Program-made: the position numbers and the translations under genes
Notes under the pieces: generated by a model
Told to the model about the DNA's origin: nothing
What the model saw: only the letters and a program-made list of their open reading frames with translations
Databases searched by the model: none
In this document: piece by piece, positions 17,841 through 26,754 of the stretch
How positions within the stretch are numbered: the stretch's first letter is position 1
Layout: each line of letters begins with the position of its first letter
From: JBALVT01 sp036960305
GTDB lineage: Bacteria; Pseudomonadota; Gammaproteobacteria; Pseudomonadales; Halieaceae
Direction of reading: 5' to 3'
Length of the DNA: 64,000 nt
Assembly (NCBI GenBank): GCA_036960305.1
Contig: JBALWA010000012.1
Location: 1 to 64,000, forward strand

Positions 17841-19025
17841 TTAGCGGTTAGCGCGAGGCATCCATAACCCCGCCGCCGAAATGATGTCGCGCTGTACCTC
17901 ATTGGTGCCGCCACCAAAGGTCAAAATGGAGCCGACCCGGTATCGGTGTTCAAGCTTTCCCTGCAGGATGGCCCCCGGTGAGTCAGCGTGAATAATGCCC
18001 GCCTGACCCATTACTTCAAGTAAGAGTCGATACGCCTCAACAAAGAACTCAGAGCCGTAAACCTTTGCGGCCGACGCTTCCGCCATGCCTAAATTATCCT
18101 CCGTCATCAACCAGGCTTGCTTGAGGCACATCATCTTAAGGGCCTCTAGTTTGACTTTGACCTTTGCCAGGTTGTGCTGCACCCAGGGTTTTTCTATTAG
18201 CGTCTGATGGTCACCGGTCCTGGTTGCCGCTGCCCACTGGGCGACTTCAGTAAACAAGGCGTGTACCGGTCCGTGGTTTACCAAAGACAAGCGCTCGCGA
18301 TTTAATTGCCCGGTGATTAAACGCCAGCCCTTATTGACTTCGCCAACGCGGTACTTGTCGGACAGTTTTACATTATCAAAATAGGTGGCGTTGGTACGAA
18401 CCCCTAAGGTCCAGACTGGCGTCATGGAAACGCCTGGCGTGTCGATGGGGACCAGAAACATGGTGAGCCCTTTGTGTTTCTTGCTTTCGTCCGGGTCTGT
18501 GCGCGCTGCCAGCCAGATGTAGTCGGAAAAATTGGCCAGACTGGTCCACATTTTCTGACCGTTGATGATCCACTCATCCCCATTGGCGACCGCCCGGGTA
18601 GTGAGGCTGGCGAGATCTGTTCCCGCACCCGGCTCGGAGTAACCGATTGCAACGACAGTCCGTCCTTGAAGTATGCCCTTGACGGCCTCTTCGCGAACGG
18701 CTGCATTGGCGTATTCGGACAGTACCGGCCCGACAGCGTCCGTGGTGAGGAAAGGGTAGGCAAACCCTGAGGCCAGGACCTCTTCTGTGAAAATATACTG
18801 ATCCATGGCAGTGGCTTCTTTGCCGCCCAGCGCCTTGGGCCAACTCAGGCTGATCCAGCCATCAGCCCCCATTTTCGCGTACTGCTTGCGAAATTCCGGT
18901 CCGCCACCCTCGGCATATTCCGGGTCTTTCATTTCCTGACGAAGGGCCGGCGTCATTATCTCCCGCATGTAGGCCCGTACTTCCTGCTGCAGGGCCAGTT
19001 GATCTGGCGTAAATTCGATTTTCAT
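17841..19025 (-). CDS. Acyl-CoA dehydrogenase-like subunit (394 aa)
   Basis: First gene of the minus-strand operon, 394 residues. Clear family motifs are GYSEPGAGTDLASL (FAD and substrate binding) and FGGGTNEVQRD near the C-terminus. In the latter the position of the classical catalytic Glu is Gly, as in several heteromeric or long-chain enzymes whose base sits on another helix. AGGGGA precedes the ATG. With the 373-residue partner it probably forms a heteromeric dehydrogenase introducing an alpha,beta double bond, which the MaoC-like pair would hydrate. Divergent from an acyl-CoA ligase. Confidence 0.9.
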   Translation of the reverse strand: MKIEFTPDQLALQQEVRAYMREIMTPALRQEMKDPEYAEGGGPEFRKQYAKMGADGWISLSWPKALGGKEATAMDQYIFTEEVLASGFAYPFLTTDAVGPVLSEYANAAVREEAVKGILQGRTVVAIGYSEPGAGTDLASLTTRAVANGDEWIINGQKMWTSLANFSDYIWLAARTDPDESKKHKGLTMFLVPIDTPGVSMTPVWTLGVRTNATYFDNVKLSDKYRVGEVNKGWRLITGQLNRERLSLVNHGPVHALFTEVAQWAAATRTGDHQTLIEKPWVQHNLAKVKVKLEALKMMCLKQAWLMTEDNLGMAEASAAKVYGSEFFVEAYRLLLEVMGQAGIIHADSPGAILQGKLEHRYRVGSILTFGGGTNEVQRDIISAAGLWMPRANR

Positions 19026-19141
19026 TAATCATCCCCTGACGGCTTTTTGGCTATTGTGCTGTAGGCTCGCGGGGGGTAGGCTGCAAAACTTGGTCAGCCA
19101 TTCTCTGTCCCCACAATGACAAGCAGGAGTATAGACATAAC

Positions 19142-20788
19142 ATGGAACCTATAAAAACCCCTTTGGAAATGTTTTATCGCTGGGAATCGGAAGTACCGGA
19201 GCAGGTTTTTCTGCGGCAATCCCTGGGAGCCGATGGTTGGCTGGAGTTTACCTGGGCGCAAGTGTCCGACCGGGTTCGGCGCCTGGCGGCGTTTATCAAC
19301 AGCCTGGGTCTGGCCAAGGGGAGCAATATTGCCCTGTGGTCGTCCAATACTGCGGATTGGCCTGTGGTTGATCTTGCCATTCAGCTCAGCGGTCATGTCA
19401 GTGTGCCTCTTTATCCTGGCCAGGACTGTGACAGTGCGCGATATATCCTGACACACGCCGAGGCCCAATTGATCTTTCTGGGAGAGTTTGACCAACATCA
19501 ACACGCCGCAGACGTACTTCCCGCCGATGTTCCCACCGTTGCCATTCGTGGCTGCGAGGTAGACTGTGATTATGCGATAGAGGCTGTGTTGGCGGATACT
19601 GAGCCGTTCACGGGTCTACCGATACCCGATGCCGACTCCCTGATGACGATTGTGTATTCCTCGGGTACTACGGGTCATCCCAAGGGGGTTATGCTGAATT
19701 ACGGGACCCCGCGTGCCGGAACTACCCTGTTGGACCGGTGGCTGGATACCGCCGGTGCCGATTTTACCGGAGAGCGCGGCCGACTGTTCTCATTCCTGCC
19801 TATGTCCCATATTGCGGAACGCTGTATCGTCGAGCTGGCAGGTATCTACTGTAATGCCTCGATATCATTCTCGGCGGGTCTGGATACATTCGCTGAGGAG
19901 CTGCGATCGGTTCAGCCCACGCAATTTTTTGCTGTGCCCCGATTGTGGGCCAAGTTTAAAGCGGGTGTTGATGCGCTGATACCACCTGAAGCCCAGGCAG
20001 GCCTTGGGGATACTGAAAAACAGTTTATTCGTCAGCAGTTGGGGCTCGAAAGTGCGCGCTGCATTATCAGTGCCGCGGCGCCGATTCCCCACGATATCCA
20101 CCAGTGGTACCTGGATATGGGGATTCAGCTACGCGAGGCCTATGGCATGAGTGAAACCTGCGGTTTGGGAACCTTCTGGCAGTCAGATGATACCCCCGTT
20201 CCGGGCACAGTGGGCACGCCGGTCGCAGATGTCGAGATGAAAATTACCGAACAAGGTGAAGTCTTGTTCAAGACCAGCGCGATGATGGCTGGTTATTACA
20301 AAAACCCCGAGAAGACCGCAGAGGTGATTGTTGATGGCTGGTATCACACGGGTGATCGCGGCCATGTGGAAGATGATGGATTACTGCGGATTACCGGTCG
20401 TATCGGTGAAATCTTCAAGACCACAAAGGGCAAGTTTATCCACCCTGCCAAGATTGAAAACGAATTTGGTGTTATCTCTGAATTGGGTCAGTTGATGATC
20501 TTTGGTCACGGCAAGGACCAACCGCTGCTGTTGACGAATCTTTCTGAGTTTGGCCTGTCCAGGTCCCGTGAAGAGATTCAGACGCTACTAGAGCAGGGGC
20601 TGGCAACAATCAATGCTGAGCTCCCGCCGCACGAGCGGGTGGCGCAGGTTTTCGTGTGCGGCAATGAGTGGACGATTGATTCAGCTTTGCTTACACCCAC
20701 CATGAAAATCAAACGCAGGGTGGTAGAGGAACACTATCAGGACTGGGTTGAGCAGAATCTGGGCGCCTCGCCGATTATCTGGCAATAG
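19142..20788 (+). CDS. AMP-dependent acyl-CoA synthetase
   Basis: 548 residues of the adenylate-forming family, long-chain FadD/FACL type. Visible motifs are the phosphate loop YSSGTTGHPKGVM, the adenine motif YGMSETCG, the GWYHTGDRG hinge region, and a C-terminal lysine region (KTTKGKFIHPAKIE). It activates a carboxylic acid to its CoA thioester via an acyl-AMP. It is divergent from the acyl-CoA dehydrogenase operon across 116 bases, so it probably supplies that pathway's substrate. The true substrate (fatty acid, steroid or terpenoid acid) is unknown. Confidence 0.88.
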   Translation: MEPIKTPLEMFYRWESEVPEQVFLRQSLGADGWLEFTWAQVSDRVRRLAAFINSLGLAKGSNIALWSSNTADWPVVDLAIQLSGHVSVPLYPGQDCDSARYILTHAEAQLIFLGEFDQHQHAADVLPADVPTVAIRGCEVDCDYAIEAVLADTEPFTGLPIPDADSLMTIVYSSGTTGHPKGVMLNYGTPRAGTTLLDRWLDTAGADFTGERGRLFSFLPMSHIAERCIVELAGIYCNASISFSAGLDTFAEELRSVQPTQFFAVPRLWAKFKAGVDALIPPEAQAGLGDTEKQFIRQQLGLESARCIISAAAPIPHDIHQWYLDMGIQLREAYGMSETCGLGTFWQSDDTPVPGTVGTPVADVEMKITEQGEVLFKTSAMMAGYYKNPEKTAEVIVDGWYHTGDRGHVEDDGLLRITGRIGEIFKTTKGKFIHPAKIENEFGVISELGQLMIFGHGKDQPLLLTNLSEFGLSRSREEIQTLLEQGLATINAELPPHERVAQVFVCGNEWTIDSALLTPTMKIKRRVVEEHYQDWVEQNLGASPIIWQ

Positions 20789-20818
20789 ATCTGCGCGGAG
20801 TGGGCGACGAGACTTGAC

Positions 20819-22018
20819 TCATTGACTGTCGCCCTGGTCTCCAACATAGCTGATACGGTAGATGGCACCGGCATAGTCATCGGAGACATAGATCGCCTTG
20901 TCCGGCCCCTGGGCAACATCGACGGGGCGTCCTATGATTTCGCCCTCTTTTTCGAATCCTGTGAGGAAATCCCTGCGGCTGATTTGATCCTCATCCCAGT
21001 GCAGCGAGACTACGCGATATCCATCCGGCGTGCTGCGGTTCCAGGAGCCGTGTAAGGCTGCAATCGCCACCCGGTCATAGGGCTCCGGCCAGCTCCCGGT
21101 TTCGATAAAGCGCAAGCCCAGCGGGGCATTGTGCGCGCGAAACTCATGCACGGGGGCTACCGGGCTGGCAGCCAGTTCGGCGGGCGCATCGGGAAAGTCC
21201 GGGTCGGGTTCGTTGGCCCCGTTATAGTAGGGCCAGCCATAGAATTTCCCTTGCTCTATTTTATTGAGTTCACAGGGGGGATAGTCATCCCCCAACATAT
21301 CCCGGCCATTATCCGTTGCATAGAGTGCGCCATCCCAGGGCGCCCAATCCAGGCCCAGGCTGTTGCGCAATCCTGTGGCATAGCTCTCGGCGCCACTGCC
21401 GTCAAGATTAAAACGTGAAAGGCTGCCACGCCGTACATCCTGTTCCACACAGACATTACAGGTGGAACCTTGTGACAGGTAAAGTTTTTGGTCGGGGCCT
21501 ATCGCCACGGCTTTATAGGGGTGATTTCCGTTGTCGGTTAATCCGGTAATGATACGTTCGTATTCGCCCGTCGTGCTGCCAGTCTCGGCGTCGAAACGGA
21601 TTCGGCCAACGGCATTGGTCTCACCCACGAAGAGCCAGCCGTCCGCATAATCTATCCCGGAGGGCCGGGTCAGGCCCTCTAGCAGAGTGATTTGTTCTCC
21701 TGCAATACTGGGGGAATCAGGGTTTCTGCGCAGCAACAGGATATCGCCCGCATGGGGTCTGCTCACCAGCAGGTCACCGGCTGTCGTAAAGCGCATAAAC
21801 CGTACTTTGGGTAGGTCACCCGCATACAGGTTAATGGCAAACCCTTCCGGTACACGCAGGCGCTCTTGAATCACCTGGTCTTCGGGCGTATCGACGCCCC
21901 TGCCCGTCATGACATTGAGTAGCATTGATATGCTATTAGCGCTCACTGTTCCGTTGGCTATGAAATAGGCGGGGACTGCAGCCACCAGAAGTGCCAGCAG
22001 TAATAGTATTCTTTTCAC
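20819..22018 (-). CDS. PQQ-type glucose/sorbosone dehydrogenase-like protein
   Basis: A 399-residue exported or membrane-anchored beta-propeller protein: hydrophobic N-terminus (MKRILLLLALLVAAVPAYF), then repeats such as GIDYADGWLFVGETN and SLGLDWAPWDGALYATDNGRD. This is the glucose/sorbosone dehydrogenase family, whose characterised members oxidise sugars with PQQ; many are untested. A CNVC pair may form a disulphide or metal site. No PQQ biosynthesis gene is in the window. The start overlaps the end of the upstream nuclease gene by four bases, so the two are coupled. Confidence 0.8.
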   Translation of the reverse strand: MKRILLLLALLVAAVPAYFIANGTVSANSISMLLNVMTGRGVDTPEDQVIQERLRVPEGFAINLYAGDLPKVRFMRFTTAGDLLVSRPHAGDILLLRRNPDSPSIAGEQITLLEGLTRPSGIDYADGWLFVGETNAVGRIRFDAETGSTTGEYERIITGLTDNGNHPYKAVAIGPDQKLYLSQGSTCNVCVEQDVRRGSLSRFNLDGSGAESYATGLRNSLGLDWAPWDGALYATDNGRDMLGDDYPPCELNKIEQGKFYGWPYYNGANEPDPDFPDAPAELAASPVAPVHEFRAHNAPLGLRFIETGSWPEPYDRVAIAALHGSWNRSTPDGYRVVSLHWDEDQISRRDFLTGFEKEGEIIGRPVDVAQGPDKAIYVSDDYAGAIYRISYVGDQGDSQ

Positions 22019-22767
22019 AGGTGAAATTCTCCAAATAAGGCCGCGTGGTCAGACAGATCGCGCCAGTGTCCGGAACTGAGGCATTGGCAGGATGTGGGGG
22101 TTAGACCACGGTAGTAGATTCGGTCGACCGGTAGTAGGGGTGCCCAGACCGGAAAAGAGCGTGCATGGCGGCCCTGAAGAGTGACAAAAAGCTCATTCAG
22201 GCCAAGGTCGCTATGCAAGTGATGTTCAGCCTTTTGGCGCCAGTCGTTGAAATCGCCGGCAATGATCATGGGTTCGTCTCTGGGAACGTGCTGGTCAATG
22301 CGGTCGGTCAAAGCCTTGAGTTGCGTTCGACGTTCTCTTTCCAGTAGGCCAAGGTGGACACAGAGTGTATGCAGGCGACGCCCTCCCGGTAGATCGATGA
22401 CACCGTGGAGGATACTGCGACTGGAGCGGGGGAAGATCGAGACATCGATATTCTCCCAACTGCTGAAAGGGTACATACTTAAAATGGCATTGCCATGGTC
22501 GCCCTTGCGATAGATGGCGTTTCGCCCATAGGCGAAATGGGGCCAGGACTGGTCCGCCAGGTATTCGAAGTGGGGCTGCTCCGGATAGGAGAATCGTTTG
22601 CGCTTGGCTTCGCTCTTGATGGCAGTACCATGGATCTCTTGCAAAAATACGATATCGGCACCTGTTTCCGCAATCCTCTCTCGCATGGACTCCAGCATAA
22701 AGCGGCGATTACCACTGCAGTAGCCCTTGTGGATGTTGTACGTCAGGACGTGGATTTTTTCTGTCAT
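22015..22767 (-). CDS. Endonuclease/exonuclease/phosphatase (EEP) family protein
   Basis: About 250 residues of the DNase I/exonuclease III-like metal-dependent family: LTYNIHKGY, FLQEIHG (catalytic Glu), IIAGDFNDW and a closing SDHAALF. It may cleave DNA, phosphodiesters or lipids; similar proteins occur beside cardiolipin-synthase-like genes. I start at ATG 22767 because family members begin right before LTYNIH. Alternatives in frame are ATG 22806 and TTG 22812, which would overlap the upstream oxidoreductase gene. No strong ribosome site marks any of them. Confidence 0.82.
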   Translation of the reverse strand: MTEKIHVLTYNIHKGYCSGNRRFMLESMRERIAETGADIVFLQEIHGTAIKSEAKRKRFSYPEQPHFEYLADQSWPHFAYGRNAIYRKGDHGNAILSMYPFSSWENIDVSIFPRSSRSILHGVIDLPGGRRLHTLCVHLGLLERERRTQLKALTDRIDQHVPRDEPMIIAGDFNDWRQKAEHHLHSDLGLNELFVTLQGRHARSFPVWAPLLPVDRIYYRGLTPTSCQCLSSGHWRDLSDHAALFGEFHL

Positions 22768-22780
22768 GTACGGCGTGGTG

Positions 22781-23644
22781 TCAGGCGATTTTCGCGATGA
22801 TGTCATCGCCAAACTTTGCCAGTCCTTCCAGTGGATTTCGGCCCAGTGCGAACACCGGCACTATGACCCTGGATACACCGATATCCTCAAAGGCCTTGAT
22901 GGCGTCCAGACCACCCTGGGAATCCCACATAGACGTAAGCTCAATGGAGCCATAATCTCGGCCATGTTCCCTACAGGCATCCTTCAGGGGTTCCAGCATA
23001 GGGGCGAGGCTTTCGGCGCTGTCGGTAGGCGCGAACCAGCCATCACCGTGCTTGGCGATGCGCTCGTATATTTTGCCCTTGGAGCCGCCCATAATAATCG
23101 GTACACCAGGCTTTTGTACGGGTAGGGGGTAGCTGTGGAATCCACTCCAGTTGATGAACTCGCTCTGGTGCTCAACAACGTCACCAGACCAGACTTTTCG
23201 CATGGCCTGGATATAGTCGTCGAAGCGGGCACCGCGGCGTTCAAAGGGTACTCCCATGGCATCAAACTCTTCCTGTAGCCAGCCTATACCGGCGCCCAGC
23301 ATAAAGCGGCCGTTGGAGATCAGGTCCAGGCTCGCTGCCTGCTTGGCAAGCAGCATGGGGTTGGCCTGGGCGACAATATTCACACCGGTTCCCAGCCTCA
23401 GTGTTTTGGTGCTGGCGGCAATGGCAGACAGTGCAATCAGTGGGTCAATAAAGTTGTTGGTGGAGTCGCCACCCATTTTTCCGTCTTTGCTGTAGGGGTA
23501 CTTTGAGCTGTAATCGACCGGCACCATGACGTGCTCAAAGGTCCAGGCCGATTCGAAGCCAATGGACTCCACGTACTGGGCGAGCCCGACCATGTCTTCA
23601 ACCGACTTAACGCCTACATTGACGGGTACCAGTCCAAATTTCAT
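22781..23644 (-). CDS. LLM-class (luciferase-like) oxidoreductase
   Basis: 287 residues of the bacterial luciferase-like TIM-barrel family, close to the F420-dependent subgroup (FMLGAGIGWLQEEFDAMG and PVQKPGVPIIMGG). These enzymes use reduced FMN or F420. The frame is open to 23878, but MKFGLVPVNVG at 23644 has AAGGAC in the right place. It is divergent from a PadR regulator across a 215-base region holding a dyad, which suggests local repression. Substrate unknown. Confidence 0.85.
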   Translation of the reverse strand: MKFGLVPVNVGVKSVEDMVGLAQYVESIGFESAWTFEHVMVPVDYSSKYPYSKDGKMGGDSTNNFIDPLIALSAIAASTKTLRLGTGVNIVAQANPMLLAKQAASLDLISNGRFMLGAGIGWLQEEFDAMGVPFERRGARFDDYIQAMRKVWSGDVVEHQSEFINWSGFHSYPLPVQKPGVPIIMGGSKGKIYERIAKHGDGWFAPTDSAESLAPMLEPLKDACREHGRDYGSIELTSMWDSQGGLDAIKAFEDIGVSRVIVPVFALGRNPLEGLAKFGDDIIAKIA

Positions 23645-23704
23645 AGTGCTGTCCTTGAGGTTTGATTGTATTGCGTCGCTGCCTGCTTCAGACAACGGGG
23701 CATA

Positions 23705-23746
23705 GATAATGCACTTTCTCCATAGTGAGATAAAGCACTCATTATC
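23705..23746. promoter_or_regulatory. Imperfect dyad between LLM oxidoreductase and padR genes
   Basis: GATAATG (23705-23711) and CATTATC (23740-23746) are exact inverted arms of a 42-base element with weaker internal symmetry. It sits between divergent genes, one a PadR-type repressor, so it is a candidate autoregulatory operator. No experimental support. Confidence 0.35.
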
Positions 23747-23859
23747 TGCAGGGGATATATTCCACAGCGCTGCCTGCTGCAAGCTATGCAAATTATTGCA
23801 TTGGGCGTATGCTTGGGTCAGGTCTGGTTTTTTACCGTCGCTATACGGAGAGAATGAAT

Positions 23860-24408
23860 ATGGCCCTGCCACACGCAATCATGACGGCATTACTCGAGGA
23901 CAACATGTCCGGTTTCGAACTCGCCAAGTCCTTTGATCGTGCCCTGGGCTTTTTCTGGCGTGCCTCGCACCAGCAGATATACCAGGAGTTGCATAAGTTG
24001 GGTGAGAAAGGCTACCTGTCCAGCGAGACGGTCGCGCAGCAGGCCAAGCCCAGCAAGATCGAGTATAGCCTGACGGACAAGGGTCGGCAGGTGCTCGCTG
24101 AGTGGGTGCTGGGGGAGAGCAAGGTTCAGGAGGCAAAGGACGACCTGATGGTGAAGCTCTACAACCTCAGTCTGGATAATGTCGCCCATCTGATCACCGA
24201 GCTGGAACGGCGGCGGGAGCTTGTCATGCAGAGACTCTATCTTTACGAGCGTATCCGTAGGCGGCATTACGATGATCCAGAGGCTTTACCTATCAGACGC
24301 AAGGGTGTGTACCTCGCTCTGGCGGCGGGGGTGTCCCAGGGGGAGGAGTTTCTACGCTGGTGTGACGATGCTTTGACGATGCTGGCAAGGGTTGAGGCGC
24401 TGAGTTGA
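23860..24408 (+). CDS. PadR-family transcriptional regulator
   Basis: About 182 residues: an N-terminal winged helix (MALPHAIMTALLEDNMSGFE to KIEYSLTDKGRQVL) and a helical C-terminal dimerisation region, the PadR/Vir layout of regulators that repress stress or catabolic genes and release DNA on binding small phenolic or other ligands. Starts at 23854 and 23860 are both possible; the second has better spacing from GGAG. The divergent luciferase-like oxidoreductase is the likely target. Confidence 0.85.
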   Translation: MALPHAIMTALLEDNMSGFELAKSFDRALGFFWRASHQQIYQELHKLGEKGYLSSETVAQQAKPSKIEYSLTDKGRQVLAEWVLGESKVQEAKDDLMVKLYNLSLDNVAHLITELERRRELVMQRLYLYERIRRRHYDDPEALPIRRKGVYLALAAGVSQGEEFLRWCDDALTMLARVEALS

Positions 24409-24515
24409 ATATTGGCAGGCATCAGAGGCTCCCTGTCAACGGCGAGCTTAACTGGTTAAAGTAAATCCATGCTGGTAGGATACCAAACCCACATTTCAAA
24501 AAGGTGGCGAAGCAC

Positions 24516-25037
24516 ATGTTTGAACGAAATAAGAACAAACCAGCGGCTGGGGCGGTGGAGAAACCGAATCGGCCGCAATCCCCTGCAGTACCCACCACCC
24601 CGGATTCTGTAGCCGCGAGGAGTGAAGCAATGATTGGACCGAGTATTGTAATAAAAGGCACCGTGTCAGGTGATGAAGACCTGCTTGTGCAGGGCCGGGT
24701 TGAAGGAAAAATCGAGCTAAATGAACATGTGGTCTCAGTGGGCGAATCCGGTCGTGTCGCGGCTGATATTTTTGCCAAGGCAGTGAATATCGATGGTGAG
24801 GTCACCGGCGATATTACGGGGAATGAGAAAGTGGTTATTTCCAAGTCGGGTAATGTGCGCGGAAATATCGTTGCCCCACGGGTGACCCTTGAAGATGGCG
24901 CCATTTTCAAGGGCAGTATTGACATGGATCCAGGTGATGCTGCTGTAAAAAAGGTTTCCCTTGCGCCCGGGGTGTCTTCGAGTAGCTCGGGTTCAGATGA
25001 TGGCTCACCCGCGTTTGACCTGAAGAGTAACGGATAG
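24516..25037 (+). CDS. Bactofilin (polymer-forming cytoskeletal protein)
   Basis: 173 residues. The centre (about 45-145) is a bactofilin beta-helix with regularly spaced turns: IKGTVSGDEDLLVQGRVEG, DIFAKAVNIDGEVTGDI, VRGNIVAPRVTLEDGAIFKG. N- and C-terminal tails are disordered and rich in Pro, Ser or Gly. Bactofilins polymerise without nucleotides on the inner face of the membrane and recruit cell-wall or polar proteins. AAGGTGG sits eight bases before ATG 24516; a GTG four codons upstream is also in frame. The gene of unknown function at 25080 follows closely. Confidence 0.9.
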   Translation: MFERNKNKPAAGAVEKPNRPQSPAVPTTPDSVAARSEAMIGPSIVIKGTVSGDEDLLVQGRVEGKIELNEHVVSVGESGRVAADIFAKAVNIDGEVTGDITGNEKVVISKSGNVRGNIVAPRVTLEDGAIFKGSIDMDPGDAAVKKVSLAPGVSSSSSGSDDGSPAFDLKSNG

Positions 25038-25079
25038 CAAACAGCCGCCTTCTAGCGGTCTCATTGGAACGGCAGCCCC

Positions 25080-25667
25080 ATGACAGCCAAACAGACTTCG
25101 AAGCTGTTGTCTTCCCTGTTTTCGCGTATCGATATAGAGGAGCGCTTAACAGTGCTCCACATTGGCCCGGCTCTGCCCGAAACGGTCGAATACTTCTCGA
25201 ACTTTCGCTGCAAGTTGTTTTTTGTCGACCTGTTTTCAGAGTTACCACAGTCATCCGATGAAGAGGGAGCCCCTTCCCTTGAAGAGCAGTTCGCCGGATT
25301 GCTGGATTTCCCCGAGGGTACGAAATTCGATCTCTGCCTTTTTTGGGATATCTTTAACTTCCTCGATTCTATTGCTATTGCGGCTTTCCTGGGTGAATTG
25401 AGGCCTTATGTTACTTCCAGTACGCTTGCCCACGGTTTCGCTGCTTATAAACGCAGCACACCGCAGACCGGTCACCTCTATGGTATTGCGGATCAGGGAA
25501 CGGTGAACATCAGGCCACGGGGGCAGCTAATGAGTACCTATACGCCCCATGCCCAGAACGAACTAAAATCTCGTCTCGATTACTTTGGCATCAGTCGCAG
25601 CGTACTTTTGCCGGATAGTCGACTCGAATTATTGTTTTCCATTTCCCAGCCGGGAAAGCTGGCTTAA
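25080..25667 (+). CDS. Unknown protein with methyltransferase-like fold features
   Basis: 195 residues. LTVLHIGPALPETVEYF followed by KLFFVDLF recalls strand 1 and strand 2 of a SAM-dependent Rossmann methyltransferase, and KFDLCLFWDIFNFLD recalls motif post-I/IV, but the glycine-rich SAM loop is degenerate (HIGPALP), so catalysis is doubtful. I do not recognise a named family. It starts 42 bases after bactofilin, so co-transcription is likely and a shared envelope or cell-shape role is possible. Confidence 0.7.
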   Translation: MTAKQTSKLLSSLFSRIDIEERLTVLHIGPALPETVEYFSNFRCKLFFVDLFSELPQSSDEEGAPSLEEQFAGLLDFPEGTKFDLCLFWDIFNFLDSIAIAAFLGELRPYVTSSTLAHGFAAYKRSTPQTGHLYGIADQGTVNIRPRGQLMSTYTPHAQNELKSRLDYFGISRSVLLPDSRLELLFSISQPGKLA

Positions 25668-25709
25668 TAGTGTGGTATTCTGCGCCGCTGATGACTTCGG
25701 GACCTAACG

Positions 25710-26753
25710 TTGACAGTACACGCCAGCCGACTGATTGATTACGATGGCAATCGTCGTAATAATTTTACGATATTGAGGATAGTGCTCGCCTGGCTGGTAC
25801 TTTATCGTCACGCCTATCCCATTCAGTTTACTCCGGGCGCCAAGGATCCTCTGCAACTATTGTTTCTTGGTTCAGCTACCGCGGGAGAAATTGCGGTAAA
25901 CGGCTTTTTTGCCATCAGCGGTTTTCTGGTTGTAGCCAGCTTGGTAAGGCGAGGCGTCAAGGACTATTCACTGTCTCGCATACTGCGAATCTACCCCGCC
26001 CTGATACTTTGCACGGTGTTGTCTGTTTTTGTTTTGGGTCCCCTGTTCACCACACTTTCCCTCAGTGACTATTTTTCTCGTTCAGCCACTTTCGACTATC
26101 TGTGGAATGCGCTGGGTGTTTTGCGTATGGAATGGAGTCTACCGGGCGTGTTTGAGTCGAATGCACGCCGAGCAGTCAACGGCTCGCTCTGGTCGATTAC
26201 AGTGGAAACCCGATGCTATATTCTATTGGCTGTCGCGGGGCTTTTCGGTGCGTTCAGGGACAGGACCACAGCGAATTTTTTGATGATAGCGGTATTTCTG
26301 TTTAGCCTGGGTTTTTTCGCGGATGTGCCTCTTATCGGTATCAATCCGAAATGGTCAAGGCCGGGGCTGTTTTTCCTGATTGGTGTCTTTTTCTACGTTA
26401 ATCGAGACCGCGTATACCTCGACATCAGGCTGGCTTTACTGGCTGCGATATTGGCGTATAGCTCTTTTGGTACCCCATGGTATCCCCATGTCTTTCCGCT
26501 ATCGTTTGTCTATTTGATATTTTATCTGGCCTATACCACACGGTACATTGATACCGACGGAAAAATTGGCGACATATCCTATGGGATATATATCTACGCT
26601 TTTCCCGTGCAGCAAATGGTAGCGCACCTGTTTCCGGATTTTACGCCGCTGAAAAATGTAGCACTGTCGACCCTGGTGGTCATTCCAATGGCATACCTTT
26701 CGTGGCATTACATTGAAAAACCCTGCCTCCGACTCAAACAAAAACTGAGTTGA
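25710..26753 (+). CDS. Acyltransferase-3 (OafA-like) membrane protein
   Basis: 347 residues with about ten helices. Family motifs are FTILRIVLAWLVLYRHA (catalytic His), FFAISGFLV and NGSLWSITVE. Such enzymes transfer acetyl or other acyl groups to surface polysaccharides or lipids in the inner membrane. The only in-frame start before the first helix after the preceding stop is TTG 25710; no clear ribosome site is seen, so the start is uncertain. The thermonuclease gene begins one base after its stop. Confidence 0.88.
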   Translation: MTVHASRLIDYDGNRRNNFTILRIVLAWLVLYRHAYPIQFTPGAKDPLQLLFLGSATAGEIAVNGFFAISGFLVVASLVRRGVKDYSLSRILRIYPALILCTVLSVFVLGPLFTTLSLSDYFSRSATFDYLWNALGVLRMEWSLPGVFESNARRAVNGSLWSITVETRCYILLAVAGLFGAFRDRTTANFLMIAVFLFSLGFFADVPLIGINPKWSRPGLFFLIGVFFYVNRDRVYLDIRLALLAAILAYSSFGTPWYPHVFPLSFVYLIFYLAYTTRYIDTDGKIGDISYGIYIYAFPVQQMVAHLFPDFTPLKNVALSTLVVIPMAYLSWHYIEKPCLRLKQKLS

Positions 26754-26754
26754 T

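Noticed and set aside
20797..20835. GGGCGAC/GTCGCCC hairpin between acyl-CoA synthetase and the sorbosone-dehydrogenase-like gene
   Set aside because: One arm lies in coding sequence, the loop is long and there is no T-run, so terminator function is doubtful.
22101..22107. TTAGACC heptamer
   Set aside because: It is within the coding sequence of the EEP nuclease, far from any start, so it is probably a chance match.
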